64,000 nucleotides of DNA from UBA721 sp002705165 (GTDB lineage: Bacteria > Planctomycetota > Planctomycetia > Pirellulales > Pirellulaceae). Below, piece by piece: positions 7,868 through 16,112 of this stretch. Below the pieces are notes generated by a model. The model was not told the origin of the DNA and searched no databases. It saw nothing but the letters and a program-made list of their open reading frames with translations. Made by a program: the position numbers and the translations under genes. How positions within the stretch are numbered: the stretch's first letter is position 1; each line of letters begins with the position of its first letter. The stretch is from contig JBJLEF010000001.1 of assembly GCA_045565995.1 (NCBI GenBank), forward strand, positions 930,001 to 994,000, in the 5' to 3' direction.

Positions 7868-10696
7868 ATGGCTTTTTGGGTATCTCGAATGTGTAACCGA
7901 ACAAAATCTGGACCGAACTCCCGCTTACGAGGTTATGAGCGATTAGAAGACCGACGCCTGCTAGCTTCTGGTGCTGATACATGCAACCCGTTCGCAGACC
8001 CAATTACACCAGAATTTGCCTCCGCCGCCGAACAGATGCAAATTGACGTCGGTGACATTGAACCTGTTCGCTATCGACGCCAGCCCAGAGTCTCCCTATT
8101 AGACGCTGCATTATCGACTTCTGAGAGATATACTCTGACTGCTTCCATCGCCGCCTCCATCAATCTGGAAGATACCGGTTGCAGACAATTGCGACCCAGA
8201 GCTCTCAAAACTACAGGCCTTTTAGTTTTCGACTACCAAAACCTGAATAGTTTTAAGTTTGCAGGTTTTGATGCTCGGAAGAATCTCTGGATGATCGGTG
8301 AAAAAGCTGGGGGCCGATTCAAAATTCATAACCGCCTGCACGAAAAGATGGCCTTGTCGGACATCTACAAACTAGAGATCAATGTTGATGCTACTTCCGT
8401 CGATCTAATCGTCAATGGGGAAACAAAGGTGTCGCACACCTATCGAATTCTCAACCCTGAATACTCCGTGGGCCTTGGCACGTTACGGCCACAGCCAACC
8501 AGGTTTCAGGATGTTGCCATTGAGGAATACTTCCCACTCACCGAAACCGTGGTCGATGGTCTCAAGATGACACAAGGTCTTACCGAAATCATTGATGTCC
8601 TGGCGAATGATAACATTGCCTACGACGTGGGCGCCGCGTTGCGACTCAACAGGACTGACTACCCAATGGGGCGGGTATCCATAGTCAACAACCAGCTTCA
8701 GTTCGATGCAACCGCCGATACATTCGGTCGGGAGGCGGTCGAATACGACGTTATTGATCAGTTCGGGCGAGTAGCACGCGGTCAACTTAATATCACAATC
8801 AACGCCGCCTTTCCCATTGAGTTTTCATTAGACGAGCCAAATCTTGACGCCTTCGAACTAGTCTCTGGCAAGCACTCGACTGTGGATTCCACAGCAGGTC
8901 GCCTACATCACCTTACCGGGCTGGAACTGTTGAATGTAGGGATTCCTCCTGATCAATTCACCGTGACCACCACCGTCGTTGCTCACCCCGGCAAAGCAAA
9001 TCTTGGCGGGCAGCTGGTTTTTGATTATGTCAATAAACGCAACTTCAAATACGCGGGAATCTTGGCAAAGAAGAAGCTCGCTGTCATAGCCGAGGTTCGA
9101 AACGGGCGAACTATCTTTTGGAATTCGAAACGCATCGGCAAAACTGATAACAATGAGTACGAACTAAAACTGATTGTTAATGGTAAACGGGCACAGCTCC
9201 TTATCAATGAATCATCATATATATCGCGTCAATTCCCTCACGATCTCACCTCAGCACAACTTGGTATCAAAGGGCACCGGCGCGGCTCGTTTTTTAGCTC
9301 ACTTAAGCTAGATGATATTCATCAACCCACTGTAGCATTAAATGAGTACCATAAAATCCCTGTTCATCAGGACATCACACTCAATCATCTTCTCAACTTA
9401 CCCACGACGGTGGAAATTACATCCGCCTCCGTCGCTCAGGGGACTGTGCGAATAGAAGACAACCAACTCATCTATCGCTCGGCTCCACATCACTGGGGAC
9501 CGATAATCCTTGAGTATGAACTTCAATATCAAAACGGTACGCGAGTCTCAAAGACTCTGCCACTCGCACCCGGGGTCAGTTTCCCGGCCACCGCCCAGTT
9601 AACTGAGTTCGGCCATTTGAAATCTGACGTAGTAATGAACGATCTCGGGTTTCACATTCAGGGCAAAGAATTCTTTCAGGAAAATCAATATCCGCTTCCA
9701 TTCGGTGGATTTGAAAGCATAACCAATTTCAACATGCTGTTTCTTGACGAGTTGCTTCCAGTAAATTTTGATGTCGTCATGCAATCTCGAAGCACAAGCC
9801 GATCAGACTTCGCTGAGGAATCAGTGATTTTTGATTACCGAGATCAACAGAACTACAAGTTTGTTCGCATTAATGAGGTAGTCCGATCAACCCAGACATC
9901 AACACTTATCGGAACAATCGTTAACTCGATTTTCTACCCGATAGTTACTTTTTGGGAGGTCGGAGAAGTGGTTAATGGAGAGCAACAAATCTTACAGCGA
10001 GCGAGACGACGCCTGGACCTAGATTCAAACCTAAACCTCAGGCTACAGATACGTGCTAACCAACTCGCTATTTTAGGCAACGGCATACGAATCACGAGTT
10101 TCGAATTTGTAGAGCCACTCAACTATGGAGCCGTCGGTGCGTATTCGCCATACTTTGAACGAGCTTACCATTCGCTTAGTGTTGTTGACCCTCATGCAAC
10201 TCCGGAACCTGAATCCTCCAATACACAACTTGCTGGGGACATTTGGCACGAGGACGAAAATCAATTGGAAGTACAGCCTAACCTTCATGGATTTTCTGTC
10301 CACTTGCTTAACGAACCGTTTATTGGTCCACTCCAAATCGAGACTCAATTCACTACTGTCATCAATACTTCAAACGATCTTGCCAATGGGTTCGTTATTT
10401 TTGATTATCTGGATGATCAAAACTTTAAATTAGCCGGCGTACAAGTCGGCGCAAATTCGATGATGATCGGTGAAGTGAGCCAAGGCACAATTCGGTCACT
10501 ACAGTCTCGAGATCACACGATGTTCATTGGGCAGGAACTGCAACTACACGTCTCGATTGATCAATCATTGGTTACCTTGACCATTGACGACGATGAAGTG
10601 CTCACCCATAACTTTATCGGGGAAGACTTAGCCATGCCTTTCGGATTTGCGACCAAACAAAGCCCGGCTTATTTCACAAATACACGCATCGGTTAA
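7868..10696 (+). CDS. Large secreted planctomycete protein with four LamG-like repeats
   Basis: This 942-residue protein opens with a basic stretch followed by LRGYERLEDRRLLASG, the N-terminal segment typical of exported planctomycete giant proteins. It contains four copies of a lectin-like (LamG/ConA-type) unit, each marked by FDYxxxxxFKxxx. These are FDYQNLNSFKFAGFD (near residue 119), FDYVNKRNFKYAGIL (near 384), FDYRDQQNYKFVRIN (near 653) and FDYLDDQNFKLAGVQ (near 844). Repeats 1 and 2, and repeats 2 and 3, are joined by cadherin-like linkers (for example IDVLANDNIAYD followed by GRVSIVNNQLQFDATADTF). No dockerin, autotransporter or LPXTG element is visible at the C-terminus. A role in adhesion or carbohydrate binding at the cell surface is inferred. 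Confidence 0.8.
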   Translation: MAFWVSRMCNRTKSGPNSRLRGYERLEDRRLLASGADTCNPFADPITPEFASAAEQMQIDVGDIEPVRYRRQPRVSLLDAALSTSERYTLTASIAASINLEDTGCRQLRPRALKTTGLLVFDYQNLNSFKFAGFDARKNLWMIGEKAGGRFKIHNRLHEKMALSDIYKLEINVDATSVDLIVNGETKVSHTYRILNPEYSVGLGTLRPQPTRFQDVAIEEYFPLTETVVDGLKMTQGLTEIIDVLANDNIAYDVGAALRLNRTDYPMGRVSIVNNQLQFDATADTFGREAVEYDVIDQFGRVARGQLNITINAAFPIEFSLDEPNLDAFELVSGKHSTVDSTAGRLHHLTGLELLNVGIPPDQFTVTTTVVAHPGKANLGGQLVFDYVNKRNFKYAGILAKKKLAVIAEVRNGRTIFWNSKRIGKTDNNEYELKLIVNGKRAQLLINESSYISRQFPHDLTSAQLGIKGHRRGSFFSSLKLDDIHQPTVALNEYHKIPVHQDITLNHLLNLPTTVEITSASVAQGTVRIEDNQLIYRSAPHHWGPIILEYELQYQNGTRVSKTLPLAPGVSFPATAQLTEFGHLKSDVVMNDLGFHIQGKEFFQENQYPLPFGGFESITNFNMLFLDELLPVNFDVVMQSRSTSRSDFAEESVIFDYRDQQNYKFVRINEVVRSTQTSTLIGTIVNSIFYPIVTFWEVGEVVNGEQQILQRARRRLDLDSNLNLRLQIRANQLAILGNGIRITSFEFVEPLNYGAVGAYSPYFERAYHSLSVVDPHATPEPESSNTQLAGDIWHEDENQLEVQPNLHGFSVHLLNEPFIGPLQIETQFTTVINTSNDLANGFVIFDYLDDQNFKLAGVQVGANSMMIGEVSQGTIRSLQSRDHTMFIGQELQLHVSIDQSLVTLTIDDDEVLTHNFIGEDLAMPFGFATKQSPAYFTNTRIG

Positions 10697-10899
10697 TCTC
10701 AAGAGTCGTTTAATTTAGGACCAGTTATTTTTCTTTCTTGTAAAACAAAAGTTGATGACCCTCGATCTTTCATCCTGTTCATAGCATGTCTCATTCAATC
10801 TATCGTCCAAGCCCAGAATGAAGTCGAAAGAAAGCTCAATGACGGAACGAGTTTCTGTTACCATGGAAATCAGTACATCGTGCACCATAAAAGATTGAT

Positions 10900-12312
10900 A
10901 TGTTCTCTATCCACGACAAAGGAACCACACTTTGCGACGGAATTTCCCGTCGGGAGGCGATGCGCGTCGGTGGCTTGGGGCTAGGCGGACTATCACTTGC
11001 TGGCGTCCTAAAGCACCGGGCTCAAGCAAGTCCTGCTGGTACTTCCAATTTACCGGGATTTGGTAAAGCTAAATCGGTGATCGTATTTGGATTGATTGGC
11101 GGGCTTCCGCAACACGAAACATGGGACCCCAAACCGAATGCCCCCATAGAAATCCGTGGCGAATTTGGAACGACTCCCTCTAAAACCCCGGGCTATCACG
11201 TTGGAGAACTGATGCCCAGGACGGCCCAACTTACCGACAAGATCGCCGTTCTTCGTGGTGTCGTTACTCATGATAACTCGCATTCATCCAGTGGTTATCA
11301 AATGCTTACTGGCATAGAACACAGCCCTATGAACAGAGAGAGTGCTCTGCCAGGTCCCCCCAACGACCACCCAAGTCTAGCGGCTGTTACTCGGGCTCTA
11401 CGGGAAGATAAAGGCCTGCCATCTTCTGTCGTCCTTCCGGAACATATCTGGAACGACGGAAATAAACCCTGGCCGGGACAGGATGCGGGATTTATTGGTC
11501 GCGCCCATGACCCATGGCTCATTAAATGCTATCCGAATGAAAATCGATTCGATGTTCCAGGGATGACGTTAGCCGAAGAACTGACTCAGGTACGAGTCAG
11601 CCATCGCCAATCCTTACTTTCGCAAATCAACAAATCGCAACAAGTATTAGCCGACTCTGAGGCCGTTTCGACATTCAATATTCATACGGAAAAGGCCTAC
11701 AGCCTGCTTGGCTCCGGAGCCGCTCGTGACGCGTTTGATATCTCCAAAGAAACCGACCAAACGCGTGAGCGTTATGGTCAAGGTCGCTTTGCTCAAAGTT
11801 GTCTGTTGGCCCGACGGTTAGTCGAAGCGGACGTATCGTTAATCCAAATCAACTGGACGCGCGTGGTCGATGATCGCAAATTTGAAAACCAGGGGGGCTG
11901 GGATACTCACAAGAAGCACAATCAGTCACTCAAAGAGCATTTAATGCCCAGCATGGATCAAACATTTAGTGCTTTGATTGAAGATCTAGAACAACGTGGA
12001 ATGCTCGATGAAACACTGGTCATCATGTTCAGTGAATTTGGACATACGCCTAAATTCAATGGCAATGCCGGACGAGATCACTGGGGAAATGTTTTTTCTA
12101 TCGCCTTAGCAGGTGGGGGCGTGAATGGCGGTATCGTTCACGGAGCAACCGACAAACATGCCGCCTTTCCCATGGAAGGGGCTGTCAGACCAAAAGATAT
12201 TTTGGCAACCGTCTATCACCTCATGGGCTACCCTCCTCATGCGGAAGTTTATGACCCGCAGAACCGGCCAATCCCAATTAGTCGTGGAGAAGTGATTAAA
12301 GAAATTCTTTAG
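10900..12312 (+). CDS. DUF1501 family protein, Tat-exported
   Basis: This 470-residue protein has a twin-arginine signal (ISRREAMRVGGLGLGGLS) followed by an alkaline-phosphatase-superfamily-like domain. DUF1501 hallmarks include QHETWDPKPNAPIEIRGEF near the start, FAQSCLLARRLVEADV in the middle and FSEFGHTPKFNGNAGRDHWG near the end. The biochemical role of the family is not established. Members usually sit beside DUF1549/DUF1553 genes, but this copy stands without such a partner, next to a convergent Gfo/Idh/MocA gene. A bidirectional terminator lies just downstream. Confidence 0.92.
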   Translation: MFSIHDKGTTLCDGISRREAMRVGGLGLGGLSLAGVLKHRAQASPAGTSNLPGFGKAKSVIVFGLIGGLPQHETWDPKPNAPIEIRGEFGTTPSKTPGYHVGELMPRTAQLTDKIAVLRGVVTHDNSHSSSGYQMLTGIEHSPMNRESALPGPPNDHPSLAAVTRALREDKGLPSSVVLPEHIWNDGNKPWPGQDAGFIGRAHDPWLIKCYPNENRFDVPGMTLAEELTQVRVSHRQSLLSQINKSQQVLADSEAVSTFNIHTEKAYSLLGSGAARDAFDISKETDQTRERYGQGRFAQSCLLARRLVEADVSLIQINWTRVVDDRKFENQGGWDTHKKHNQSLKEHLMPSMDQTFSALIEDLEQRGMLDETLVIMFSEFGHTPKFNGNAGRDHWGNVFSIALAGGGVNGGIVHGATDKHAAFPMEGAVRPKDILATVYHLMGYPPHAEVYDPQNRPIPISRGEVIKEIL

Positions 12313-12334
12313 TCACCCTACAACTCCGCGCATC

Positions 12335-12376
12335 AAAAAACCGTCCTGATTCAAATGTCATTCAGAACGGTTTTTT
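12335..12376. terminator. Bidirectional intrinsic terminator between convergent genes
   Basis: An A-run (12335-12340), a stem of CCGT-C-CTGA paired with TCAG-A-ACGG (12341-12349 and 12362-12370, one mismatch) and a T-run (12371-12376) form a hairpin that reads as a terminator on both strands. It serves the DUF1501 gene on the plus strand and the oxidoreductase gene on the minus strand. Confidence 0.85.
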
Positions 12377-12389
12377 ATTTGGCTCTGAA

Positions 12390-13751
12390 TTAATATTCAA
12401 AATCCGGATTGAGGCCAGGCTGAGGTACTGGGTACTTCCCATCCTCAAATGGCGACAGAACTGAATCGCCATCTAACGTGAGGTTCTCGATGCCCTCTCC
12501 AAAATCAGCTTCATGATTCAGCATGTCATCCACCGTCACTTCCTGACCGGTATGAGCAGCTAAACGCCCCATTGACGTAATCAGACTCGCCATGGTCCCA
12601 CGTGGAGCTTCGTTATATTCCAGATCGTTGCGAATCGCATCAAGATAGTGATTCCACTCAAGTTGATACGGATTCGGCTCGGGCTTTCCCCAGTCCCATG
12701 CAAGGTTCTCTTTATTCATTGCATGCCCGTTATAAATGCGAGCTTTCGATGGAGCATGGCCCGATTGCGAGATCACCGCGATACCTTTTGAACCCTGTGC
12801 ATAGCTGGCGAACTCATTGTGACACCCTGGGATCGTACGGCCATTCATAAATGCCTTCGCACCATCTTCAAATGTATATTCAATTGCATAAGAGTCTAAA
12901 TTCTGATCAATATTATCGCCACGGTAGTGCCGACCACCCGAAGCCTTGGCAGACACAGGCCACGCATCTTTCATCCAGCACATTTCATCAATATTGTGAA
13001 TGAGGAAGTCAGATACCGCTCCACCACTGAGCCACAAGAAACCGTGAAAGTTCTTAATCTGATACATCAGATCTGAAATTCCTTCGGGTTTAGGTGGTAC
13101 AGCAGCGTATCCGGTTGGTCCGGCCATCCGATAAGCACGCAGCATGTTCACCTCCCCAATTTCACCATTTTGGATACGGTCGAAGAGTTCATTACGAGCA
13201 TCGCAGTGACGACACATCAGTCCAACAGCCACTTTCAAATTCTTCTCGGTAGCCTTCTCTGCTAAATCAAACATCTTTTTGGAACCCGGCCCATCCACGG
13301 TAACCGGTTTTTCCATGAAGACGTTGAGGCCTTTTTCGATCGCATAGCCAAAGTGCAGCCACCGAAAAGCCGGGGGGGTAGTAAGAATAACGACATCGCC
13401 GGGATTCAAACAATCCATTGCCTTTTTATAGGCATCGAACCCTAAGAATTTGTGATCCTCAGAGACCTCCACCGTCTTAGGAAATTTACGAACCAGGCTT
13501 TCATAGCTGGCTTTCTGACGATGTTCAAACACATCTCCCATCGCCACCAACTTAACATTTTCATCCGGAACACTTAAAGCATTCACGGCTGCTCCTGTTC
13601 CTCGACCACCACAGCCAACCAAAGCAATCTGAATTGTGCCCTCGGCAGCGGCGTGAACCGGCTTGACTGCGGACAGAACGCCAGTCGCGGCAGCAACAGC
13701 ACCGGTCGTTTTGAGGAAGTCGCGTCGTGAGTTATTGCTCTCGCTCATCAT
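12390..13751 (-). CDS. Gfo/Idh/MocA family oxidoreductase, Tat-exported
   Basis: This 453-residue protein starts with a twin-arginine signal (SRRDFLKTTGAVAAATG). The NAD(P)-binding Rossmann domain follows, with IALVGCGGRGTGAA (about residues 42-55) and the EKPVTVDG strand typical of the family. The C-terminal alpha/beta domain ends in a planctomycete-style tail (FEDGKYPVPQPGLNPDFEY). Family members oxidise or reduce sugars, inositols and similar polyols. Exported, cofactor-carrying versions are common in planctomycetes, and the actual substrate is unknown. The gene is convergent with the DUF1501 gene, and the FGE-fold gene lies upstream on the same strand. Confidence 0.92.
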   Translation of the reverse strand: MMSESNNSRRDFLKTTGAVAAATGVLSAVKPVHAAAEGTIQIALVGCGGRGTGAAVNALSVPDENVKLVAMGDVFEHRQKASYESLVRKFPKTVEVSEDHKFLGFDAYKKAMDCLNPGDVVILTTPPAFRWLHFGYAIEKGLNVFMEKPVTVDGPGSKKMFDLAEKATEKNLKVAVGLMCRHCDARNELFDRIQNGEIGEVNMLRAYRMAGPTGYAAVPPKPEGISDLMYQIKNFHGFLWLSGGAVSDFLIHNIDEMCWMKDAWPVSAKASGGRHYRGDNIDQNLDSYAIEYTFEDGAKAFMNGRTIPGCHNEFASYAQGSKGIAVISQSGHAPSKARIYNGHAMNKENLAWDWGKPEPNPYQLEWNHYLDAIRNDLEYNEAPRGTMASLITSMGRLAAHTGQEVTVDDMLNHEADFGEGIENLTLDGDSVLSPFEDGKYPVPQPGLNPDFEY

Positions 13752-13851
13752 ATAATTCCTTGTCTCGTTTATTGATTTATTGATTTGATGAATGCCTGAA
13801 TTTTAAACCAACCGCTTGCTCATTGCCACAAGCAGAAAAGACCCGGGAATC

Positions 13852-14919
13852 TTATTCTTCAGGATTGTCTTTATCGAATTGAAGTGGCAACGCCTTATCC
13901 CAGATTTTGAGTCGTTCCTCTTTGCTGGGCGATTCCAACGGACGCACTACACGCAGCCCAACATGCAAGGCATCTGTGTGATACCAAATACTCTGGGGTT
14001 CCTGAGGATCCTGATATTTCCAATCTTCGGTTGAACCGAGCCGGGCAGCACTGCGCAATAGTTCCGCATCATCTTGCCAGCTCCCACCGCGGACAACACG
14101 TGGGTATAGCTTGAATGGAACATGGACCGGATTCAAAGAACCCGTTTTGGTTTGACCGTAAAATTCCGTATCGTACTGATCAAGAACCCATTCGCAAACA
14201 TTGCCGTGCATGTCATGCAATCCCCACGGATTGGGAAGCTTCTTGCCAACCTTTTGATATTTATCATTCGAGTTTTCGTAGTACCATGCATACTCACCAA
14301 TTTTCGAGGCGTCCTCTCCCCAGCTATAGCGGGTTGTCGTTCCTGCTCGACAGGCATATTCCCACTCGGCTTCTGTGGGCAACCGATAATAACGACCGGT
14401 CTTCGCCGAAAGCCATTGGCAGAATGTACGGGCGGCATGTTGTGTCATGCTAATCGCAGGATAGCCTCGCTTGCCCATACCAAAGGTCATATCGGTATAA
14501 GGTGCGGTAGGTTTTGAAATAGTCAGTGGATCAGCAAGCTTATCTCGTTCATTGGTGGCCTTACCGTAGACCTTGCGAATCTGGATATCGATATCTGACA
14601 TCCAAACTTCATAGACGTCCCAAGTAATTTCCGTTTTACCGATCCAAAACGGCTCAATCTCAATTTCATGTTGTGGCCCTTCATCATCCGCACGGCCCTT
14701 TTCTTTTTGAGGACTGCCCATCATGAACTTACCACTCGGGATAGGCACCATCTCAAACTTGTTTCGCGTATGCTCAACAACTTCCGAGTACTCCTTCATC
14801 TCCTTTTCAGAAGACGCTTCACTTTCGGGAATCTTAATGGGAGCAGGATGATCTGACTGAGCTTGTGCCACGGCTGTCATTAGCAGACAGCAAAGAACGG
14901 AAAAACAAACCGGTTTCAT
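13852..14919 (-). CDS. Secreted FGE-fold (SUMF1/EgtB/PvdO) protein without FGE cysteines
   Basis: This 355-residue protein has a signal peptide (cleavage near VAQA-QS) and a formylglycine-generating-enzyme fold domain from about residue 50 to the end. Family marks are MVPIPSGKFMMGSP, YRLPTEAEWEYACRAGT, GLHDMHGNVCEWVLDQY and VVRGGSWQDDAELLRSAAR. True aerobic FGE carries two redox cysteines just after the GGSW/GGSF block. Here that stretch has none, so sulfatase maturation is unlikely. A structural, binding or C-type-lectin-like role is more probable. It is oriented with the downstream oxidoreductase gene, about 100 bases away. Confidence 0.88.
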   Translation of the reverse strand: MKPVCFSVLCCLLMTAVAQAQSDHPAPIKIPESEASSEKEMKEYSEVVEHTRNKFEMVPIPSGKFMMGSPQKEKGRADDEGPQHEIEIEPFWIGKTEITWDVYEVWMSDIDIQIRKVYGKATNERDKLADPLTISKPTAPYTDMTFGMGKRGYPAISMTQHAARTFCQWLSAKTGRYYRLPTEAEWEYACRAGTTTRYSWGEDASKIGEYAWYYENSNDKYQKVGKKLPNPWGLHDMHGNVCEWVLDQYDTEFYGQTKTGSLNPVHVPFKLYPRVVRGGSWQDDAELLRSAARLGSTEDWKYQDPQEPQSIWYHTDALHVGLRVVRPLESPSKEERLKIWDKALPLQFDKDNPEE

Positions 14920-15003
14920 ATTTGCAGGGCCATTTCTAACAGTTGAATGAATATCCCTTTATTATAGACATGGATTTTTACCGTGCGAACTGGTCGTTCT
15001 CAA

Positions 15004-15771
15004 CTAAGAGGTCATCTCGTCAAGCCCTGCTGAATTCTCATTCAACATCCTGACTAATGTCACAAACTCGCCTGCATAGGCGATCAATCGAGCTCCCTGG
15101 TGATAGCGTTTCTTACCAGTTTCCACATCGCTAACGGGTAATCCCCAGGCTTTTCCATACTGCTTACAAAGAGCTGCAACCTTCTCGACCGCTTCTTCCA
15201 AAGTAAATTCGAGGTTGTTCTTTGTAATACGAAGCTGTAAGTCACCCGGGCCAACGAATACACCATCAACCCCTTCCGTTGCAATAATCTGCTCAGCATT
15301 TTCGAGAGCTTCGGCCGTTTCAATCTGGCAAATCAAGAAGGTGTTTTCATTAGCCTGAGAAGTATATTCGATCGAGTCCGAAAATTGAAACCCGTTATCC
15401 TGCCCAACTCCGTCTATACCTCGGTCCCCCAGGGGTGGAAACTTCAGGCAATCTCGCAAATAGGTGGCTCGCTCAATATCGTTCACGTGAGGCACGAGCA
15501 TACCTGCTGCCCCGTCCTCAAGATGCCGGTATAAACTCACTTTATCAATAGAAGCCGGACGCAACATGCAGTCGATATCGTACTGGTGACAATAGGCCAT
15601 GATGGCTTGCATTTCGCGTGGATCCCAGGCTCGATGTTCTGAATCAAGCCAAATCGCATCAAAGCCTGCTTCAGCAGCATGAGCAACATAGAATGGAAGA
15701 AAGTGCCCTAACGCACAGATCTTTACCAATTCGTTGTTCTTCAATTTTTCTATCGTCTTGCTTCGTCGCAC
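15004..15771 (-). CDS. HpcH/HpaI family class II aldolase
   Basis: This 255-residue TIM-barrel protein matches the metal-dependent pyruvate aldolase family (HpcH/HpaI, GarL, RhmA). Visible are DSEHRAWDPREMQAI (the His of the active-site region), CMLRPAS (substrate Arg), GAAGMLVPHVNDIERA, ICQIETAEALENAEQI (metal-ligand Glu) and VDGVFVGPGDLQLRI (metal-ligand Asp). These enzymes split 2-keto-3-deoxy sugar acids or 4-hydroxy-2-oxo acids into pyruvate and an aldehyde. The start follows family length. It is divergent from the symporter operon, so a shared sugar-acid pathway is possible but not shown. Confidence 0.9.
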   Translation of the reverse strand: MRRSKTIEKLKNNELVKICALGHFLPFYVAHAAEAGFDAIWLDSEHRAWDPREMQAIMAYCHQYDIDCMLRPASIDKVSLYRHLEDGAAGMLVPHVNDIERATYLRDCLKFPPLGDRGIDGVGQDNGFQFSDSIEYTSQANENTFLICQIETAEALENAEQIIATEGVDGVFVGPGDLQLRITKNNLEFTLEEAVEKVAALCKQYGKAWGLPVSDVETGKKRYHQGARLIAYAGEFVTLVRMLNENSAGLDEMTS

Positions 15772-15837
15772 GTCAATGGACCTCGAATTTGGACTTAAAC
15801 ATAGAACTTCATATCATTGAGGGATATCGTACCATGT

Positions 15838-15899
15838 ATGCCTGTAAATAGTAGTAAGATGAACACCCGATGCCCGCCCCGTTTCGAACGACAGGCATC
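15838..15899 (+). promoter_or_regulatory. Possible leader with two competing hairpins
   Basis: ACAGGCAT at 15891-15898 can pair with ATGCCTGT at 15838-15845 (8 bp). The overlapping GGCATC at 15894-15899 can instead pair with GATGCC at 15869-15874 (6 bp). The two pairings are mutually exclusive and lie 50 bases before the small gene that leads into the symporter. The long loops make this weak evidence. It could be chance. Confidence 0.25.
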
Positions 15900-15933
15900 T
15901 TATCAACAAACTGTATGAAGCTTTTAATTGCCC

Positions 15934-15940
15934 GGGGGAG
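15934..15940 (+). promoter_or_regulatory. Strong ribosome-binding site fixing the start of the small gene
   Basis: GGGGGAG lies 7 bases before the ATG at 15948, a good Shine-Dalgarno site. It favours this start over the in-frame ATGs at 15870 and 15915, which have nothing comparable. Confidence 0.6.
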
Positions 15941-15947
15941 AATCCAG

Positions 15948-16112
15948 ATGCTGCGAAGCGTAACGATTGACAACAAGCTTTTAAATTATTTGGTGGATGT
16001 CATTAATCAGGAATTTCAAGCCGGTAAGGAAATGACTCGCAGCAAACTATCCAACGCTATTTGGGATTACGAAAAAGGGGCCGTCGAGCAGGATAAGGAA
16101 GAACAGGAATGA
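15948..16112 (+). CDS. Small protein translationally coupled to the symporter
   Basis: This predicted 54-residue soluble protein has a GGGGGAG ribosome site 7 bases before its ATG. It is rich in charged residues (TIDNKLLNYLVDVINQEF, then an acidic tail) and has no membrane segment or signal. Its TGA stop overlaps the ATG of the sodium:solute symporter (ATGA at 16109-16112), which implies translational coupling. The family is not recognised. A longer form from the ATG at 15870 is possible but would contain an unlikely N-terminus. It may be a small regulatory or accessory subunit for the transporter, which is only inferred from the overlap. Confidence 0.6.
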   Translation: MLRSVTIDNKLLNYLVDVINQEFQAGKEMTRSKLSNAIWDYEKGAVEQDKEEQE

